A stretch of 7,093 nt of DNA from Clostridia bacterium. Its GTDB lineage: Bacteria; Bacillota; Clostridia; Oscillospirales; Butyricicoccaceae. Under the pieces are notes generated by a model. It was given only the letters and a program-made list of their open reading frames with translations, was not told the origin of the DNA and did not search any database. Where the stretch lies: assembly GCA_017407765.1 (NCBI GenBank), contig JAFQVZ010000343.1, positions 1 through 7,093 of the forward strand, read 5' to 3'. Shown piece by piece: positions 4,683 through 7,093 of the stretch (position 1 is its first letter; every line of letters starts with the position of its first letter). The position numbers were made by a program, and so were the translations under genes.

Positions 4683-7093
4683 ATGAAGCATTACACCCGC
4701 ACCTTTGAAGAGATCGCCGTTTCTCTCGGCACCTCTGTCAGAGGCCTGTCTGCGCAGGATGCCGAGCGCAAGCGCATGGAAGTTGGCAAGAACGTTCTTG
4801 CCGAGGCTCCCAAGCCCTCGCTGCTCAAGCGTTTCCTCTCGCAGATGGCCGACCCCATGACCCTCATCCTGATCGCTGCCGCCTGCGTATCCCTTATCAC
4901 AGCCGCATATTCCGGTGAGGGCTTTGCCGACGTCATCATCATCATGGCCGTTGTAATCATCAACGCCTGCCTTGGTGTTTATCAGGAAAGCAAGGCTGAA
5001 AAGGCCATCGAGGCCCTTCAGGCCATGTCAGCCGCCACATGTAAGGTAATTCGCGACGGTAAGAATCAGGTCATCAAGAGCGAAGACCTCGTTCCCGGCG
5101 ACATCATCCTTCTCGAGGCCGGCGACGCAGTTCCCGCAGACGGCCGTCTGTTTGAAAGCTTCAGCCTCAAGATCGAAGAAGCTGCTCTGACAGGTGAATC
5201 GGTCCCCGTATCCAAGATCATCGAAGTTCTGGGCATGGACGGCGGCGAGGTCGCCCTCGGCGACCGCAAGAACATGGTCTATATGGGCAGCACAGTTGCC
5301 TACGGCCGCGGCGCAGCCATCGTTACCGAGACCGGTATGAACACCGAGATGGGCAAGATCGCCGATGCTCTTGCAAAGGCTCAGGAAGGCCAGACACCCC
5401 TGCAGATCAAGCTGGGCCAGCTCAGCCACCTGCTTTCCAAGCTGGTAATCGGCATCTGTGCCTTTATCTTTGCCTTCACACTCGTCCGCACAGGCGACTT
5501 CTCCGGCGCAGTTATGCTCGACACATTCATGGTCGCGGTTTCCCTCGCCGTTGCCGCTATCCCCGAAGGCCTGGCAACAGTAGTTACCATTGTTCTCTCT
5601 ATCGGCGTTACCAATATGTCCAAGCGTAATGCCATCATCCGTAAGCTTACGGCTGTTGAGACTCTGGGCTGCACCCAGATCATCTGCTCCGACAAGACAG
5701 GTACTCTTACACAGAATAAGATGACTGTTGTCGACGACTTTACAAACAACAAGACACTCCTCGCAACAGCAATGGCCCTCTGCTCTGACGCCAAGCTGGA
5801 GTCCGACATGGTCGGCACCATCGGTGAGCCCACAGAGTGTGCTCTCGTAAGCTTTGCAGCATCCCTCAAGCTCTATCAGCCCGAGCTTCAGAAGGCCGAG
5901 CCCCGCGTAGGCGAAGCTCCCTTCGACTCCGGCCGTAAGATGATGTCCACCGTCCATGAAAAAAACGGCAGCTTCATCCAGTACACAAAGGGTGCTCCCG
6001 ACGAGATCCTCATCAGATGCACAAAGTACCTCGACGAGAACGGCAATGTTGTTCCCATGACCGATGCCATCAAGGCAAAGATCCTCGGCGCCAACAAGGA
6101 TATGGCCGACAAGGCCCTCCGTGTTCTCGCCGCTTCCTATCGCGACCACGCCTCCATGCCCACCGACCTCGAGCCTCAGGCTCTTGAGCAGGATCTGACA
6201 TTTATCGGTCTCTGCGGCATGATCGACCCCGTACGTCCCGAGGTAAAGGATGCCATCGCACTCTGCCGCACATCGGGCATCCGCCCCGTTATGATCACCG
6301 GCGACCATAAGGACACAGCCGCTGCCATCGCCAAGGAGCTGGGCATGATCCAGTCCAGCGACGAAGCTATGACAGGCCTCGAGCTCTCGGCGCTCTCTGA
6401 CGAAGAGTTCTATGAAAAGATCGAGCACATCAGTGTTTACGCCCGTGTGCAGCCCGAACACAAGGTCCGTATCGTTGAGACATGGAAGAAGAAGGGCTAT
6501 ATCACAGCCATGACAGGCGACGGCGTTAACGACGCCCCCTCCATCAAGACAGCCGACATCGGCGTCGGCATGGGTATCACAGGCACCGACGTTACAAAGA
6601 ACGTTGCCGACATGGTTCTGGCCGACGACAACTTTGCAACCATCGTTTCGGCTGTTGAAGAAGGCCGCCGTATTTACGACAACATCCGTAAGTCGGTCCA
6701 GTTCCTTCTCAGCTCCAACCTCTCCGAAGTTCTCAGCATCTTCTTCTCGACCCTGCTGGGCTTCACCATCCTCAAGCCCGTCCACCTGCTGTGGATCAAC
6801 CTGATCACCGACTGCTTCCCCGCTATGGCCCTCGGTATGGAAGAAGCCGAGCCCGGTGTTATGAACCGCAAGCCCAGACCCGCTAAGGAGAGCCTGTTTG
6901 CCGACGGCCTCGGCTTCGACATCGGCTTCCAGGGCGTTGTTGTAACACTTCTGACCCTGGCCGCCTACTTCATCGGCCACTTCATGGAAGCCGGCGTATG
7001 GGAGATCGCAGAGAGCCCCGACGGCATGACAATGGCATTCCTTACCCTGAGCATGACCGAGATCTGCCACAGCTTCAACCTGAGAAGCCAGAA
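4683..7093 (+). CDS. P2A-type cation-transporting ATPase (Mn2+/Ca2+ exporter), 3' end outside window
   Basis: At least 803 residues; it runs off the window with no stop. The family is usually about 870-910 residues, so TM9-10 are probably missing. Seen in order: an N-terminal cation-ATPase domain (1-50), TM1-2 (about 58-100), the actuator domain with TGES at 170-173, TM3-4 with PEGL at 294-297, the phosphorylation site DKTGTLT starting at Asp337, the nucleotide-binding domain with KGAP at 436-439, the hinge TGDGVNDAP at 611-619, and TM5-8. Ligands of both SERCA Ca2+ sites are present by alignment: Glu295, Asn679, Glu682, Asn706, Thr709, Asp710, Glu793. It is an integral inner-membrane pump that exports divalent cations using ATP. 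The ATG start has AGGAGG (4670-4675) 7 nt upstream. The yybP-ykoY riboswitch ahead argues for Mn2+ detoxification; Ca2+ transport cannot be excluded. Confidence 0.96.
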   Translation, partial: MKHYTRTFEEIAVSLGTSVRGLSAQDAERKRMEVGKNVLAEAPKPSLLKRFLSQMADPMTLILIAAACVSLITAAYSGEGFADVIIIMAVVIINACLGVYQESKAEKAIEALQAMSAATCKVIRDGKNQVIKSEDLVPGDIILLEAGDAVPADGRLFESFSLKIEEAALTGESVPVSKIIEVLGMDGGEVALGDRKNMVYMGSTVAYGRGAAIVTETGMNTEMGKIADALAKAQEGQTPLQIKLGQLSHLLSKLVIGICAFIFAFTLVRTGDFSGAVMLDTFMVAVSLAVAAIPEGLATVVTIVLSIGVTNMSKRNAIIRKLTAVETLGCTQIICSDKTGTLTQNKMTVVDDFTNNKTLLATAMALCSDAKLESDMVGTIGEPTECALVSFAASLKLYQPELQKAEPRVGEAPFDSGRKMMSTVHEKNGSFIQYTKGAPDEILIRCTKYLDENGNVVPMTDAIKAKILGANKDMADKALRVLAASYRDHASMPTDLEPQALEQDLTFIGLCGMIDPVRPEVKDAIALCRTSGIRPVMITGDHKDTAAAIAKELGMIQSSDEAMTGLELSALSDEEFYEKIEHISVYARVQPEHKVRIVETWKKKGYITAMTGDGVNDAPSIKTADIGVGMGITGTDVTKNVADMVLADDNFATIVSAVEEGRRIYDNIRKSVQFLLSSNLSEVLSIFFSTLLGFTILKPVHLLWINLITDCFPAMALGMEEAEPGVMNRKPRPAKESLFADGLGFDIGFQGVVVTLLTLAAYFIGHFMEAGVWEIAESPDGMTMAFLTLSMTEICHSFNLRSQ

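Noticed and set aside
5028..7070. 680-codon open frame on the minus strand across the ATPase
   Set aside because: It lies antisense to a P2A ATPase with every family motif in the plus frame. The predicted product is a Cys/His/Gly/Asp-rich shadow with no recognisable domain, explained by strong codon bias that avoids reverse-strand stops.

Overview
The window looks like chromosomal DNA from a low- to mid-GC Firmicute, most likely a gut-type clostridium of the Oscillospiraceae/Ruminococcaceae kind. This rests on near-consensus sigma-A promoters, AGGAGG ribosome binding sites, rho-independent terminators, tRNA genes with encoded CCA, a yybP-ykoY (Mn2+) riboswitch and a DUF4438 protein. The lineage is inferred from style, not from a database match.

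Left half (1-3445, everything on the minus strand). Reading in the direction of transcription, there is a tRNA-Val(GAC) gene (3303-3379) with a perfect TTGACA-17-TATAAT promoter, followed by two consecutive rho-independent terminators. Then comes a two-gene operon: a vWA protein with an N-terminal metallopeptidase-like domain (1750-3120, GTG start) and a MoxR-type AAA+ ATPase (220-1731). The operon ends in a GC-rich hairpin. A second, identical tRNA-Val(GAC) gene (18-94) follows, with its own near-copy of the same promoter and leader. The MoxR-vWA operon is therefore bracketed by direct repeats of about 140-147 bp. MoxR and vWA proteins are a known chaperone-like pair. The substrate here is unknown, and no effector or client gene lies in the operon.

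Right half (3446-7093, plus strand). A divergent promoter drives a single DUF4438 protein (3532-4386) of unknown function. A separate promoter (4447-4476) then leads into a yybP-ykoY Mn2+ riboswitch whose aptamer P1 stem overlaps the 5' strand of a strong intrinsic terminator. This is an ON switch design, in which metal binding should prevent termination. It controls a P2A-type cation-transporting ATPase (4683 to the window end, truncated at its 3' end by the window). The ATPase carries all the side-chain ligands expected for both SERCA-type Ca2+ sites. The riboswitch suggests that exporting excess Mn2+ is its physiological job, perhaps along with Ca2+.

Most notable points: the tRNA-flanked MoxR-vWA module, with a degenerate HExxH motif in the vWA partner; a small leader hairpin in front of both tRNA genes with a compensatory base-pair change; overlapping inverted repeats at the vWA promoter; and the metal-switch layout ahead of the ATPase. 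No CRISPR array, insertion sequence or phage gene was seen. Several very long open frames run antisense to the real genes and are judged to be shadows.
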